A DNA stretch of 64,000 nt from Struthidea cinerea (taxonomy: Eukaryota > Chordata > Aves > Passeriformes > Corcoracidae), in the NCBI GenBank assembly GCA_013397865.1, contig VZTI01000933.1, positions 376,089 to 440,088 on the forward strand, given 5' to 3'. Within the stretch, counting starts at the first letter, position 1, and every line of letters begins with the position of its first letter. The translations under genes and the position numbers were made by a program. Below, piece by piece: positions 12,660 through 25,101 of the stretch. The notes beneath the pieces were generated by a model. The model was not told the DNA's origin and ran no database searches. It was given only the letters and a program-made list of their open reading frames with translations.

Positions 12660-15501
12660 TTGCTCATTCAACATTCATTAGGACTTTTTTTTTCTAAGAT
12701 TCACTTCTCTCTGTCAAACACCCAGTCATTGCAGTGAGGGAGCTGGGGAACATTTTACTGAGTGCTGTGCAAAGAAGGATGCAAGCCCATTGTCAAAAAG
12801 CACCTTTCCAGCAGATATCAGAAAGCTTCTGAAAAACTGAGTACTTTTGGTATCTCAGTCACTTTATAAGCAGAAAAATAAGTCTGTCAAACCCCTGTTT
12901 CTGTGGCTTAACTCCAGCCAGCAACTAAGTACCAAGTGGCCTTTTCCCTCACATCCTCCCACCAAATGTGTCCTCAAATGCTGGGCACTGCACGCTGCAG
13001 GGCAGAGGCATCCTGTGCACCCCGTGTGCACTTATTTGTTTGGCCCCCAAGGAAGCCACAAGGTATTTGAGACTTAATGTCCACAGTTGTCAGAGGGAGG
13101 CAAAAAAAGGAAAAGAAAATCTCTGTCCTGTAGATGGTGAGATCCTGCCAAGGGCTTTGTGACAGCACTAACTCAGTGACTCAGTGCGTGTTTTCCCACA
13201 CAGCCAAGCAGGGACTGCTGGGGACAGGATGCAGAACTCAGAGTCTGCACAGTGCTTTGTTATTTCAGCCTCTGTCCAGGCAATGACACTGATTCCTCCA
13301 CCTCAGACTTCAGAATAATTTATGGTCTATCATTCCTCCTCAAGCCTTAATGTATTCCTTCTTACAATTTAGTCTAAAATCAGAAGGACAGAGTTTTTAC
13401 AAAGAACGCTGCAGTTCTGAGTTTTGTTTTGTTCCTTTTCATCACTGCACTTCTTTAAATTGTGTATGCACTAAATAGAAATGTCATCTTCTAGGCTTCA
13501 AGCAGAGATAAAGCTTAGTACAGAATATTTGGGCTTGCTTTCAGTTGAGTGGGCTAAATGAAAAGCAGTCAGCATCTATATCTCACTACTGCTCCTAACC
13601 AAAAGCAAGCCTTTCAGGGGCCTCAGAGTTGTTAGGTAAAAGCTAAGAGGTGTTCTGTCTTCTCTGGCTCTGCACAAAACTAAGTTTTCTGAAATAGAAA
13701 TATTAAAATTCCTTACATGAATTCTCACCTGTCTAAAATCAGCAGCCTGAGATTCAGCTGCCAGACAGCCTGGGACACAATTTGTGTCTGCACACACAGC
13801 TCTCTGCTTTCCAGAGAAAAGGAGGCTGGGTGAGCTCGATGACTATCCAGACTTTTAGATGTTTATTCAGAAAGAAGCCTTTGAAATTCATCAGCTGCTA
13901 TTTGGGATATGAGAGAGACTCCTGCTCTGTAAATTATGATGCCACACAGTCAGACTTAAAAGCTTTCTTAAAAATCAAATGCTGGAAATTTAGAAACTCC
14001 ATGAGGGAAAAAGGAAACCTGGGTGGAAGTCTCTTTTACATCTTTAATTGCATCCCCTGCAAGAATTTGTTCCCATAATTAAAGGGCACATGATAATTAG
14101 GATGAAGAGGCAAGCTACAAGTGAAAAGTCAATGGAGTTGTGTTAAAGGGGCATATAAGGTTTTTTCATATACAGTTGGAAAGTCCTTTTTTGAAGCGTT
14201 TATTACAGAGCTGTAAAAAATAATCCATAAAAGAAAGCAATTTTTCCAGGAAAATGATGTCTTAAAAACTGTTTCCCACTTTACAGTCCAGTGCTTTTCT
14301 TTTGTCATGCTAAAATTGTTCAGCACCTTTTGGGGTCCAGAGTTATTTATCCCTTCCAATAGTTAGGAAATGTCAGTAGTGCTCAGAAGGAGACGGAAAT
14401 GTCAGCAGTGCCATACTTAGCAGGGATTACACTTTTCAATAAGTAATAATTTTTGATATCTCATCATAGAGACGAACCGCTATCTGAGCCCCCGCAAACA
14501 ACCTGGGGGAGATTTCTACAGTCTCCACTACCAAAATTCACACACACATAAAGCTCCTCAATTTCTGACCACTAAATCTAATTAAAGTCATCCTTTTCCT
14601 TTTTCCAAACAGATGGGGAGTCACCAAAATGTTAAGTACCTTCATTTTCACCACAGGGTTCTTTCGAAGGCTTTAAACTTTTGGATGGCTGCCAGATTTT
14701 CAGTTGGGTTTTTCTCCTCGTGTTCAGGCCTTGCAGCTCTGAAGGCACGAGAATGGAGTTCCATGCAGCTCCCCTTAGCATGCCCTGCTTGCTTTCTCTG
14801 CTGCTTGGTTAGCAAACTTTGCTCAAAGTAGGTTAATGTTCCGGTGCACAGCAGGCTCCAAAACCAAAGCTTGATTTTTACTTTCTCTCTTCTTTTTTTT
14901 TTTTTTTTAAGGCTGTCAGCACTCATTCATCCAAGGACCTATTCCATCTCTCTGTTTACCTACCACAGGACATTTTAAAATCAAAGTCCCAGGCACTGCT
15001 TTTAGATTTCAGAGGAGTTGCTTCAATCAGCCGTTTTGTTCTCCTGGAGTGACAATTGGGATTTATCTAATTGCTAAATAAGGCTTTGCTCATGCGAATT
15101 TGCATGGGGAGTCATCCAAGAAAAACAGGAGGCAGTGGGACTTGCATCAGAAGGCAGGTGTATTTTTGGGTAGCTCTCCTTTTGCATCTCACCCTCACCA
15201 TTGCACTTGTCTAAACTTTTCAGGCTCTGAAGGCTTTGGACTGGGCCCTGGATCAAGTCTTCTGTGATGGAAATTGAAGGAAGGCAGGGGTCTGTTTGTG
15301 GCAAAGAGAGAAGGGAACACAGTGTGGAGGAGGCTGTCGGTGTGTGTATGTAGGATGGATACATACATACGTGGGTGTGTGTGTATGAGGGTGTGTATAC
15401 GCCCTTTCCTTCTTGTCTTTGAAGTCAGAGATATTTAACGTCCCCTTTCCTTTCCCTGTGTAAACGTGATTCAATGCAGGCAGGTTCCCTGGCATCCTGG
15501 T

Positions 15502-15580
15502 GGAATCACGGAATGGAATCCAGGAATCATGGAATGGCTTGGGTTGGAAGGGACCTTGACCATCACCTAGTCCCAAGCCC
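15502..15580 (-). mobile_element. CR1 LINE 3' end fragment, minus strand
   Basis: Read on the minus strand, this has GGTCCCTTCCAACCCAAGCC followed by degenerate ATTCCATG/ATTCCGTG units. That is the standard end of the CR1 3'-UTR and its terminal 8-bp repeats. On the plus strand it appears as AATCATGGAATGG-type repeats leading into GGGTTGGAAGGGACC. Similarity is lost beyond about 15580, so it is a heavily 5'-truncated copy without coding sequence. Confidence 0.85.
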
Positions 15581-18383
15581 CAAACCTGTGTAGGTTTTGT
15601 TGCATGTGCTTTGTGTTATTTGCCAAAGCCACCTGTGTCCCCAGCAAGTTTTTGTGATGTTTAGTATTCTCTTAAGAAGTATGTATAGAAGCTAATAACT
15701 GGATTTTGGGAACACAGGGCTGTGTCTCAAACTTGTCTTTAAGGGGTGGGCTCATTTTTCAAGCAAGGGAGGAAATAACCAGTGCAAAGTGCTCTCCACA
15801 GTGTGTCAGGAGTTAGAAATGGAAAACTATTAATGCAAGCGTGTGGCCTGGAGGAATAAATATATTATATGAGCTCCTAAAGTATGATTTAAACTTTAAC
15901 TTCTAACTCGGAAGGGGGAGAAGGGAGTTTATATTGCCTAGGTTGCTTCCAGGTATTCGTCTGATAATGATAAGTATTTCTCTTTCTGTGTCATTGTAGT
16001 GAAGAATCACAGGAAGCTTCTTCATCTGGGATAAGAAGAGACTTGATACTTCACACTTTAATATCTCTGCACTTATGAAATATGTTACAACTTGGGGTGC
16101 TTCTCCTGAGAAGCTCTAGAAAGCAGCAGGATTGGTTTCAAAGGCAGGAGGAGAGTCAAAAGTACCAGAGTTAAAATAGCAATCTGTGTAAGCTGTTTTA
16201 CAACTTCAGAGCTATGCAAAGCCATAACTTACCTTGGCCTCACACCCCGGACTGCCTGTCCGTAAAGCACTGCCACCCTGCCTTGACACGTTTTATAGGA
16301 CACTTCAGCTTGGAGGGGAATGAACTAGTTGTTAAAATGCTTCTGCAAGTCCTGTGGACAAGCAGACGGGTGGGACTGTCCTGCGGGCTGTTGTGCTCGG
16401 TGGGGTTTGTACCGCGAGAGAGGGGCACTCTGCTCCCAGGCATGGCGATGTGTAGGGTACAGCAACCCCGTGTTCCCTCTGCCAGCGATGCAGCTGCCCA
16501 GGTCACTGCATGACAACACAGATCTTTCTGGAATTGCTGCACTGTCTGGTACGTTTTCTAATCATTAGTAGCAGTAGTTGTATCCTAACAACGGCACCTT
16601 CAGCGTAGAAGGACTGCTCATTTAAAGGCACGGAAAAGATTGGTGGGCATAGGTTAACAACAGGGGATACACATCATAAAGTCACCCCAAGACAGATGAG
16701 ATAATCAGTTTTAGAAGGCAAAAATGGGATCTAAACCCTAATTCTTGTGAATAACAATGAGTAGATGATGCTCCACATGCTGTGCAGTTTGCAGTGTCTT
16801 AATTTTGAGCCTAAATCAGGACTCATTCACACATCTGTAGTTTTGTGCACACAAAAACCTCCCAGGAGAATCCCACGGGTGCAGAACCCCGAAGCTGTGC
16901 AGGAGATAGGCAACAAACCATGCTGAGTGTGATCATGTGCAGGCACTTCCCAGAAACTCCCTGCAGACACCTTGTCCTGCCCACCATCCTCAGGGGCCTG
17001 CAGGTGGGAACCTCCCACAGCACTTCTGCGCTTTTATGTCTGATCCCAGATGGATCCCACATTACACGAGGAGGAGGGAAAACGGAAAGCTAATGAGCAG
17101 AGGATCTCAGAAGCAAACTGCTTTTTATCTATAAAGGGTTCTTAAAAGTATCTGCATTGCACTGGCACGTTTCTTGTGATGCAAAGGAGGAACTGATGTG
17201 TGAATTAGTGCAATTTATGCACATTTAAAGAACTTTATGATTCTGTAATTAGATGGGCATCTCTACAGAAAGTGCATGTCAGCAGCCTAAACAGTAGAGA
17301 TGAGAAAACTGCTGCATTTTACGTTGTTCTCTCTGTGTCTCTTTTAGGTCCAGTGCGCTATCCAGCTAAAGGTTTCTTTAGATTTTGTCCCTGTACAAGG
17401 TTCTTAATGCAACATCTTCCTATCAAGATGGCCTTTTTATTATTATTCTGAGGTGTTTGTGTGCACTGGGATAATGCCACTCTATATATAGAATGCTTTT
17501 TGCTTTGATTTTAAAACAATTTTATGCTTTTAATGAAATAGTTTTAAAATAGTTTCTTGCTTTCAAAAGAGCAAAATACAGCTGCTCCTAGAATCTGATT
17601 AATGCTTGTTATTTCATGATAACCGTAATTAAATTCGGCTAATTACTGCAATATTTATGGAAAACAAGGAACAAAAGCTGTAGTTCAACATTTATGCTGC
17701 AGAGTACAGGGGCACAGTAGTGATCTAAGAAAAGCTGTAGAGCAGGGTGGTGACTCTGGGGAGCCCTCAGGGAGCCCAGACCTTCCCTTTGCATCCTTCT
17801 GGGCGATGTGGAGCCAGCACATGCACACCCTCCCTCTTAACATCTTCTTCTTGCTTCCATTCCTCTTCTCTGCTATGAAGGATGTGTCAGCTGAGCAAAT
17901 CAGTCTCGGGGCTGTGTCACAGAAAGGATTGCTCTGATCTGTGCCTCAGCCTTCAGCTCTGTGGAGATGTCCCTCTGAGTGGACAGCACCAGGGGGTTTT
18001 ACAGCCACCTTTGTCTGCCTTCGGTTCAAGATTTAAGGGAAGAACAGAGAAACATAATTTCCCTGGAAACTCCTCTCTGGTGACAGCTTCTGAAACACCG
18101 AGCGCTGACGGATGGATATGATGGCAGTTCATGGATATGTTAGTGGTTAAAGCAGGGCCATTGCTCTCAGTCCTGAAGCAATGACAAAAATGTCTCCAAA
18201 ACTTGTTGTGGTTTTTCTGTTGGTTGGCCGTTTGTTTCTTTTTTCCTATGTAGCTGTGCCTGTCCAAACTGACCGTAGGAATTGCTGCAACCAGCTTTCC
18301 AAATCATTGCCTAAACCCACCTGGTTTATTCCTCCTGGTTTAGCTCTGCTAAAACCAAGTTTTCACTTTATATGCCCCCAAAT
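15581..18383. other. No gene seen; homeodomain-site-rich patch near 17.6 kb
   Basis: Open frames up to 104 codons occur on both strands over 16214-16568, a patch with somewhat more CpG than its surroundings; none is recognised. Two TAATTA motifs (17626-17631 and 17640-17645) lie in a low-repeat stretch. A 77-codon frame from 18181 begins with a hydrophobic, signal-like segment but ends inside the LTR. Confidence 0.5.
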
Positions 18384-18388
18384 GGTGG

Positions 18389-18777
18389 TGTTGGAGTGCA
18401 CTGGGTGGTGTTAGAGAGACAGGCCCTGAGGATCAGAGAGAGGGCCTCTGTCCTGGGCCCGAAGGTGACCCTGGGAGTGCATCCAGGTCACCGGGGATGG
18501 ACTGAGAGAGGATTGTGTGTTTATGGACAGGCTGGGCCTATGAGAAGTGTTAATTGTAGTTTGTGGCCTTCTAGGGCATTGTTTGCCTATTACCATACTA
18601 GGTAAAATCTGTGTAATACCCCAGGTGATTGGGGGACACTGTGGTGAACATCTTTCCTGTTTATATGATGTGATATCCTGTTGGGTGCTGGTATTTAGGG
18701 AATTCTGACTGCGCAATAAACGGCTTTGCATTTCTCCACCTGATGAGTGAGGTCCTTGCCCATGCGTCAGTACTGCA
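18389..18777 (+). mobile_element. Solo LTR, copy 2 (ERVK-like), plus strand
   Basis: This 389-bp element runs from TGTTGGAGTGCACTGGG to GTACTGCA. A five-base match, GGTGG, borders it on both sides (18384-18388 and 18778-18782), consistent with a target duplication that has lost one base of identity. An AATAAA polyadenylation signal is at 18715-18720, preceded by a TATA-like TTTATATGA about 55 bp upstream. By eye it differs from copy 3 at about 17 positions, roughly 4%. No primer-binding site or gag-pol sequence follows it, so it is a solo LTR. Confidence 0.85.
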
Positions 18778-20731
18778 GGTGGCATGGTTGGCACTGTGGC
18801 AGGCAGGTACTCCACAGCTAACGTGGCTGGAGGAGCACAGCCTGGGGGAGGCTGACTGCAGGCACATGGACAAAAGTGCTTGGACATCACAACCGACCCG
18901 CCTTCGTTCTGCTGGCAATGTTTGTTGGACAGAACACCAAGTACAGGTAGCAAAACTGCCTATCTTGAGCACCAAGTCTGTTGCTCAGAGAACAAATATT
19001 GCAATAGACTGTTAGGGCAGGAAAACAGAGCACTAACTTTGCAATTGGGATAAATTTAAACAGTGCCCTCTCCCCTACCATAAGCAGCCGTGCTTAAACA
19101 CTGCTGATACATTTCCCAAGCTCAGAGCTCCAGGGTGTGATCTGTGAGCAAGCCTGTGAGCTGGTCTCACCCAAAATACAAATTCTGTCTGTTCCATGAG
19201 TGGTGGATGCACGCCTGGGTTTGAAGTGGGGAAGCACATACAGCTTGTGGCACAAGCCAGAGAGCGGCCTGTCCTGAAATCAAGGCTGTGCTCATAGGCA
19301 CACAGAGGAGCAGCACATCCTGCTGGTTACAGGCCAGGGGAATATCTTGTCCTGCAGCAGCAGAGATGCCAGGGAGCGTGGTGCTTGTGTTTCAGTAAGA
19401 GGGGATATAGGACTCCTGGTGTGAAGAGGCTGCTGAAGTAGCCTGGACTGTCACCGTCTGCCAGCCACCAGTTCGTTCTCAGTGGTTCAGTGGAGATGGT
19501 TCAGTGGTACAAATGCAACTTCAGCCTTGGGACATCTCAGAAAACTTTCAGTCTTGCAGTAGATCTGTGGCACCAGCTGTCCTGGTTGGTGTAGCTGTTG
19601 GTGTAGTGTGGGGATTAAATATTAAGAACATTTCACTAGGCTATTTCCTCATTGACAGAAACATCCTTTCTAGAGGAGAAAAAAATAACCCTATCACCAA
19701 ATATTTTTGATAAATGTGACAGGATTAGAATAGAATATTTCAATTTTTAGTTTCAGTACAAGATGCTTTTTTTCAATGTCCTACTTTCTCAGCCTTTTTT
19801 TTTCTAATGTTATTTTGTGTGGCTAAGAGAGAAGAGCTTTCTTGTCTTCCTCAAGTTATTTAGAGCTTTTCATTGACTAATGCCTTTTGTCACAAGTGAC
19901 AGTGAAGGACCTGTTTGGTAATAGAGATCAATGGAGATGAAGGTGACATTTCAGAGCAGAGTTTTAAAACTAATGCATTGCTATTTATCTGACCAGGGCA
20001 CCTAGGAACACTGGCTCTCAATCTAAGAACACCACAACACTCACTGCAACTTGTGTCCCTGCCCTCCTCCTAAAAATGCACATTTCCTGTTTCTGTCACT
20101 CTTTTCCAACCCAGTGCTTTTCAAATTTCATGCCTATTTTAGAAAACTCTTTGTCAGTCTCTGGCCCCATGAAATTTTTATCAACAGACTTCTCACTCTC
20201 TTGGTACCTGTTGGCTGAAGCGCGGCTTTGTCAGCAAGTGATGGGTGACCTGCTTCCCCTGGGTAACTGCACCCCGTGGTTTTGGCAGGGACGGAGCCTT
20301 TAGTGCTGGGGAGGTCCAAGGCCATGAAGGGCGTTACTTCCTTCTTATTCCCTGCTGAGAAAAGTGTGGTGTTGGCGCTGAGCAAGTTAAGGAAGTGTGA
20401 TCTCATGCTTCAGCTCTCTCTCCAATTCCAAATGCACTAAAGAGACTTGTGAGAAGTGCTAAAGTGATAGACAGTGAGGAACTGAAAGCCCCTTTTTGCT
20501 TGGAGAAGAGGCACAGCAGGAGCTAATGGTCATCCTACTTTATATACTGGAGCGATCAGCTTTGCGTGTACCGCTCACTTCCCAAACACATTTAGGATTT
20601 AATCCACACCTTCTTCGCTAAGAAATCCAGGAAGGGTGGCAGCTTTCAACCCTGCAATGATCTGAGACCACCATACACTCAAACAAGTTTCAAAGCGGTG
20701 GTCAGTTTAAAGCCCTACCAGTGCTGACTGG

Positions 20732-20773
20732 CTTTGAGTAAATGACTACTCAAAGTAGTAAATGACTACTTTG
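20732..20773. repeat. Interleaved inverted repeats within a 20-bp-period duplication
   Basis: AGTAAATGACTACT occurs twice (20737-20750 and 20757-20770). The same segment holds two perfect 9-bp hairpins that compete for bases: CTTTGAGTA/TACTCAAAG (20732-20755) and CAAAGTAGT/ACTACTTTG (20751-20773). Local duplication with inversion explains both features. Confidence 0.85.
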
Positions 20774-21342
20774 ATTCCAATTACTCCTCTCTCCCCACCT
20801 GTAAGCTTTGCCATCCGTACCCAGAAGCCCAGAAGCACTGCCTTTCATGGCCTGTTTGCCTGACATCCTCCCCACTTAAGTCTAGAATAAGAAGGTCAAT
20901 TTAGATAAAGCCTAATGCAATTACGTCTCAAACACAATCTCAGTAACTTCTGTACATAAATGAAATGAAAACAAATTAATAACCTCGCATACATCCTGCC
21001 CGGCTGTCTCGCCCAGTGTCATGGCAATGCATTTAGTACAGACCAAGCAAGAGGAAGACAGATCGGTTTCCCAGAATTCACTCAGTTAATGGAGAAAAAT
21101 CCACCCTGATCTAAGCTGGCTCCAGCAGTTTTTCAGAAATATTAATGTCTCAGGCTCTCATGGCTTTAATAAGTAAAATATAATGTATTTCAATGGAAAA
21201 CAAATTCCCCATTTCTTTTCTCCTGGCACTTGGTGCAGCTGATAGCTACAGTATTTGTTTCAAGCAGAGCATGCCGAGCTAATTATATTTCTTCTAAACA
21301 CTGTTGATTGCTTGATTGCTAATGTGGTATTTGAGAGTCAGT

Positions 21343-21368
21343 GATTCTTAAATGTCAGCTTAAGAATC
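21343..21368. repeat. Perfect inverted repeat, 9-bp arms, 8-nt loop
   Basis: GATTCTTAA at 21343-21351 pairs with TTAAGAATC at 21360-21368 around ATGTCAGC. It lies in the TAAT-rich, repeat-poor stretch described at 21150-21480. Confidence 0.8.
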
Positions 21369-21786
21369 CATCTTTACCAGTCTGAACCCCTAAATGCAGA
21401 TCTTGTTTTACCAATATTCCCAGTAAAGAATTACTCTACTGCTTGTCCGGCAAGTGAGACAAATAAAAATTTCCGAAGGCTGTATGTTTTTTTCCTGCAC
21501 CACATTTAATTGGTGGGAGCATGGAGACACAGAAACATTTTCATTAATGCTTCATTATTAATCAGTAAAAGATGGGTGCAACACTTGAGGGAAGGACTGA
21601 ATGGTGAATTCCCTAATCAATTTACTGTAGCTTCCTTTGCCCTATTAGTGTGAATGTTGCACACTGTGAATGTGCTCCTCCCTTAATGTGCTCTTTATGA
21701 AAAGAGAAAAAAATCCCTCAAACTGGATAAATCTAAACTGTTTGGTAAACAAACACAAATGATGTTATTTTTCTTGATTTTTCTAG

Positions 21787-21857
21787 GGTTCTGGTGGGCA
21801 TGGCATTCATACAGTTTTGGGATGATGGGTCGCATAAATATTGCCTCCGTATTTTTG
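21787..21857 (+). other. Candidate internal exon A (71 nt)
   Basis: The upstream sequence TTTTTCTTGATTTTTCTAG is a good polypyrimidine tract and acceptor. The downstream junction G|GTAAGTCTC is a consensus donor. Two of the three frames are open. In the frame starting at 21788 the 23 codons join, after splicing, to an open frame in candidate exon B at 23218, giving about 51 uninterrupted codons. I do not recognise the peptide, and such pairs also arise by chance, so a lncRNA exon, a cryptic exon or nothing at all are all possible. Confidence 0.25.
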
Positions 21858-22348
21858 GTAAGTCTCTCTTTCTCTTTATTTTGCTTGTATAACATTTGAT
21901 GTGTTATTTCTTTTTACATGTTACAGTATTGCAACATGACAGTAACTAAGACTGGGTTTTGATTGGGATATAGATGCATTCAGATGTCCTGCACTGCGGG
22001 TCTCCCATCATGAATCCTCCTGGGAGGAGAGCTTTCCTCACTGCTGTTCAGGGGCTCTCATTCCAAAACTTGCACCAAGCAGGCAGCTGAGCAGAATGCA
22101 AAGTCTCAAGCACAGTAGCTGGGACTGTGAAGTGCAAAGCCACATTTGTGTGGGAAAAGGGGAGGGAGTGGAAACCAGTCCCTGATTGCTGGCATGAAAG
22201 TACTTAAAAATAAGTTTTGAAATCTGGCTATGCAAATTCTTATCTAGTCCTTCCTAGAAATCTGTCTGTCTGGGAGTCTGTAAGGATTGGCCATGGGAAC
22301 AGTATGTGAGTTCAGTTGCTCTTGTGAGCAGAACTCTTGATTTTTGGA

Positions 22349-22378
22349 ACTTTTCAGAAAATACTGAAAAGTATTTTC
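22349..22378. repeat. Two mutually exclusive 9-bp hairpins
   Basis: ACTTTTCAG (22349-22357) pairs with CTGAAAAGT (22364-22372). GAAAATACT (22357-22365) pairs with AGTATTTTC (22370-22378). The arms overlap, so only one stem can form at a time. The sequence is A/T-rich. Confidence 0.85.
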
Positions 22379-23217
22379 ATAAATTATGTGATTACGTAAA
22401 GAAATCTTTTCCATTTGCACCACTACCAGCAGTAATGCAGAGACCCTTTTTTACTGCCTTTATTGAATTGAGACGGCTAGGCGATGGCAGACTGATGGGA
22501 TGTGACGGATGGAGCTGTCATCAGACAGTGAACCATGGGGGTGTTACTCCTCGGGGCCCTGATGTGTGCCACATCCCGCTGCTCCGCCCCCAGTTACCCA
22601 GCACCAGCGTAGCTCTGCAGTCTGGGGTCAGCCACAGTCTACTGGGGCCAGGCAGGCTGAGGTCTGCCTTGTCAGGAGGTCTGGGCCTGAGTTAGGCTTC
22701 TCAGTGACCAAAGCAGCTCTCCAGCACCTGGTGCACATAACTGGATGCTGAAGACCGAAGAATCTACTCTTCAGTCTCAGTTTATCTCCATCCAGTTTCC
22801 TGAAACCTTTAACTTGTCACCTGGTTGAGATAAACCTCTCAAATGCTGCTGTCCTCCTGATGTGCTTGGTGCTGCATCTCCTCCTCCTGAGTATCTCTGC
22901 TTGGGTGCTGTCTAACTTGCTTTATTTTTTCTCAGCTGATGCTTGTAGGCTAATTGGTTTCCTTGTTCATTCCGAGATGAGGGGGAAGTATCCCATCATC
23001 CTATTGCTCAGTCAAGAAATATTCAGGCACAACATGCCAACAACTGCAGACCTGCAACCACTTTTAGGACCTTGGATGAAAATACTGGGGAGTAGAGAAA
23101 CTGAGGAACACAGTTAAATTGAAGATGTGGCACAGTATATTCTCACCCAGCATGGATAACACAGACTGAAAAAAAAGGAAGTAGCACATCTTTTTTGCTT
23201 AGATTTCTCTCTCGTAG
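22379..23217. other. No gene seen between candidate exons A and B
   Basis: A 129-codon frame (22306-22695) runs through a GC-richer patch and overlaps another in a different frame at 22566-22751. Neither is recognised. The sequence would be intronic if the two candidate exons were real. Confidence 0.4.
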
Positions 23218-23302
23218 GATTTACTTTCTCAGCAATGCAAATCAAATCAGATACATCCATGAGACTATTTACTGCTTCCACCTCAAATTGGAAGGGCAGC
23301 AG
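23218..23302 (+). other. Candidate internal exon B (85 nt)
   Basis: The acceptor tract CTTAGATTTCTCTCTCGTAG precedes it and the donor CAG|GTAAGAAC follows. Two frames are open. The one continuing from candidate exon A starts at its third base and has 27 codons. The lengths 71 and 85 nt sum to a multiple of three. The encoded peptide is not recognised. Confidence 0.25.
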
Positions 23303-25095
23303 GTAAGAACTAGAATATTTATTTTCTGTTTAACTCTCAGGAGCACGTCACAAACCCGGGACCTACCATGATTGAAAAAGCAAGTCATTAGATAATGACA
23401 AGGAAACCCCTTTTATTAAAACATCTGCAATAAAATGTGCATGCTAACCAGAATTCTAATAGACCAAGAGTCTAACTCCCTAAGCTGAAATTTGGTCATG
23501 GGGAAACCTCAACCGTTTTCAGCATTATTTCCAGAAAACTTTAAACAGACCCCATTACAGGGCAAGAGCTTTTGGAGAGAGATGACATTTTGCTTTGGCA
23601 TCAAAGGAAATGTTTGATAGAACACTCACTATGATGTAAAACATAAGCACAGTTTCAAGCTAAGATGTCTGAGTCCTTTTTTGTTTCAGCCTTCCCCTCT
23701 CTTTCCCTATTCCCCTCTGTGCCAGGTCATCAGCTCTTTCCTTTCACTCCAGTTCCTCTACTACATTTTATTCTTTTCCACTGGCTGAAGAGGGAGCAAG
23801 CCTCTGTGTTGTTATTTTGATGCTTCACCAGACATCGCCCTTCCAGGTTTCTTAGTCAGCAAAGTCCCAGACTGTCAGCCTTGGGTATCCTCCCATTCCT
23901 GTATCCCAAGAAGCCCTGGTCTCTGGGACTATGCTGATGTTAGCATAAGAGTGCAGCCCAAAGGGGAAGAGCTGAAGATGATAGGAGTTGGCATGCAGCT
24001 GGTGGTTGGAATCCACCCTGTACACATTTTAGGAGATTTTGCTTTGGGCAGCTTCTAGCCTGGTCCTGTGGGGAGCAACCAGAGCACACCTTTCAGTTTA
24101 ACTCCATCTGAAAGGGGCCCAGTTTGCCTGTCCTGCTCGCTGCTGGAAACCAAAACACGGGGGTGTGCAGTGGCACAAGGGCTGTATGAACTGCAATGTT
24201 AACACAGGTTTCCTTTTCCTGGCTTTGCATTTCACTCTCTGTACTTTCCATTATCCCTCGGTCTGGTCAAGAAGCGCTTTTGTATCTCCCAGGACCCATT
24301 TGAACTTAATGAGTGTCTTCCTTCCAGACATGAACTCTCCTGGCTTATCTTTCCTTCTTCTGGCTGCTCGAATTCCAGCAGGAAGAGAAAAAAAGATGCT
24401 CTTCCAGGTTGGCACTAGCCAGGAAAGTCCCACAGACCAAGCTCTGGAGCACTTGTCAGCATATATAGGCAATATCTTCCCAGGCAGAAGTCTAGGCACA
24501 GGACTGTATTGCTATTCCTTCTTCAAAATCATGAAGTGTATCAAATCTCTTGATAAAGTAGTTCTTAAAAAAAAAAAAAAACAGTTGTAAGGAATAAATT
24601 TCTTTCCTTAATCTTAAATTTAGCCTGATTTTTAAATATTTTTCTTCAATTTAGCCTAAATAAGGGGAAGTTCACCTTTGTCTCTAGGAGTTCAGCCACA
24701 GAATGAGCCCTGGACGTACAATCTTTTGACAGGAAATAGCAAATGTCCCTACAATTAAGTACCACAACTCTTTTCCTTGAGCTATTGCACCCTAGGCATT
24801 CTCCAAGTGTCACAGCTCTAGAGTTGAACATATTTTTATTAACATTTATGCAGCAATATATACACATGCGTTTGTTTGGGTTTTTTACCCCCAGCAAGTC
24901 AACACATACAACTTTTCTCTGCTGTAAATCTACCAAAAATCCTCAGGAGACCGGGACTCACGAGGCTCTGAATCGAAGGTGCTTACGGTAAAAGCTTCTT
25001 CATGAACATAACTTGAGTGACCTGCTCTACTGATGTCTGTGAAATTACTTGTACAAAGGGGAATACTGGGGTGGTTTCACACCTTGACAATCATT
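23303..25095. other. No gene seen
   Basis: A 141-codon frame (24165-24590) ends by reading into an A15 run (24567-24581) and has no recognisable domain. The run could be a microsatellite or the tail of an old retroposed RNA. No clear target duplication is visible around it. Confidence 0.5.
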
Positions 25096-25101
25096 GTGGG
25101 C

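Larger units (their letters stand above)
8502..15501. other. No gene seen; 7 kb of unannotated DNA
   Basis: The longest open frame is 118 codons (minus strand, 11790-12146) and is unrecognised. Minor structures are an 18-bp A/T palindrome at 10879-10896, a 7+4 bp stem with a 2-nt bulge at 11240-11265, an imperfect 17-bp direct repeat (14366-14382 and 14395-14411, 16 of 17 identical) and a T16 run at 14893-14908. A GT-rich microsatellite with an 8-bp inverted repeat lies at 15338-15400. Confidence 0.5.
18784..21786. other. No gene seen; small tandem repeats
   Basis: Short direct repeats occur: TGGTTCAGTGG twice, 14 bp apart (19483-19507), and a 12-bp GTTGGTGTAG-type pair near 19585-19608. Open frames do not exceed 90 codons. 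Sequence at 21150-21480 is TAAT-rich and free of recognisable repeats. Confidence 0.5.

Noticed and set aside
18181..18414. 77-codon frame starting with a signal-peptide-like segment and containing a CC pair, reminiscent of a small secreted protein
   Set aside because: The cysteine spacing does not fit chemokines, and the last residues and stop come from the LTR insertion. Conservation is not visible.
18411..18953. 180-codon minus-strand frame
   Set aside because: Most of it is the antisense of LTR copy 2. Similar frames occur in the other two LTRs.
24165..24590. Processed pseudogene ending in A15
   Set aside because: No parent protein is recognisable and no target duplication is visible. 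The A-run alone is not enough.
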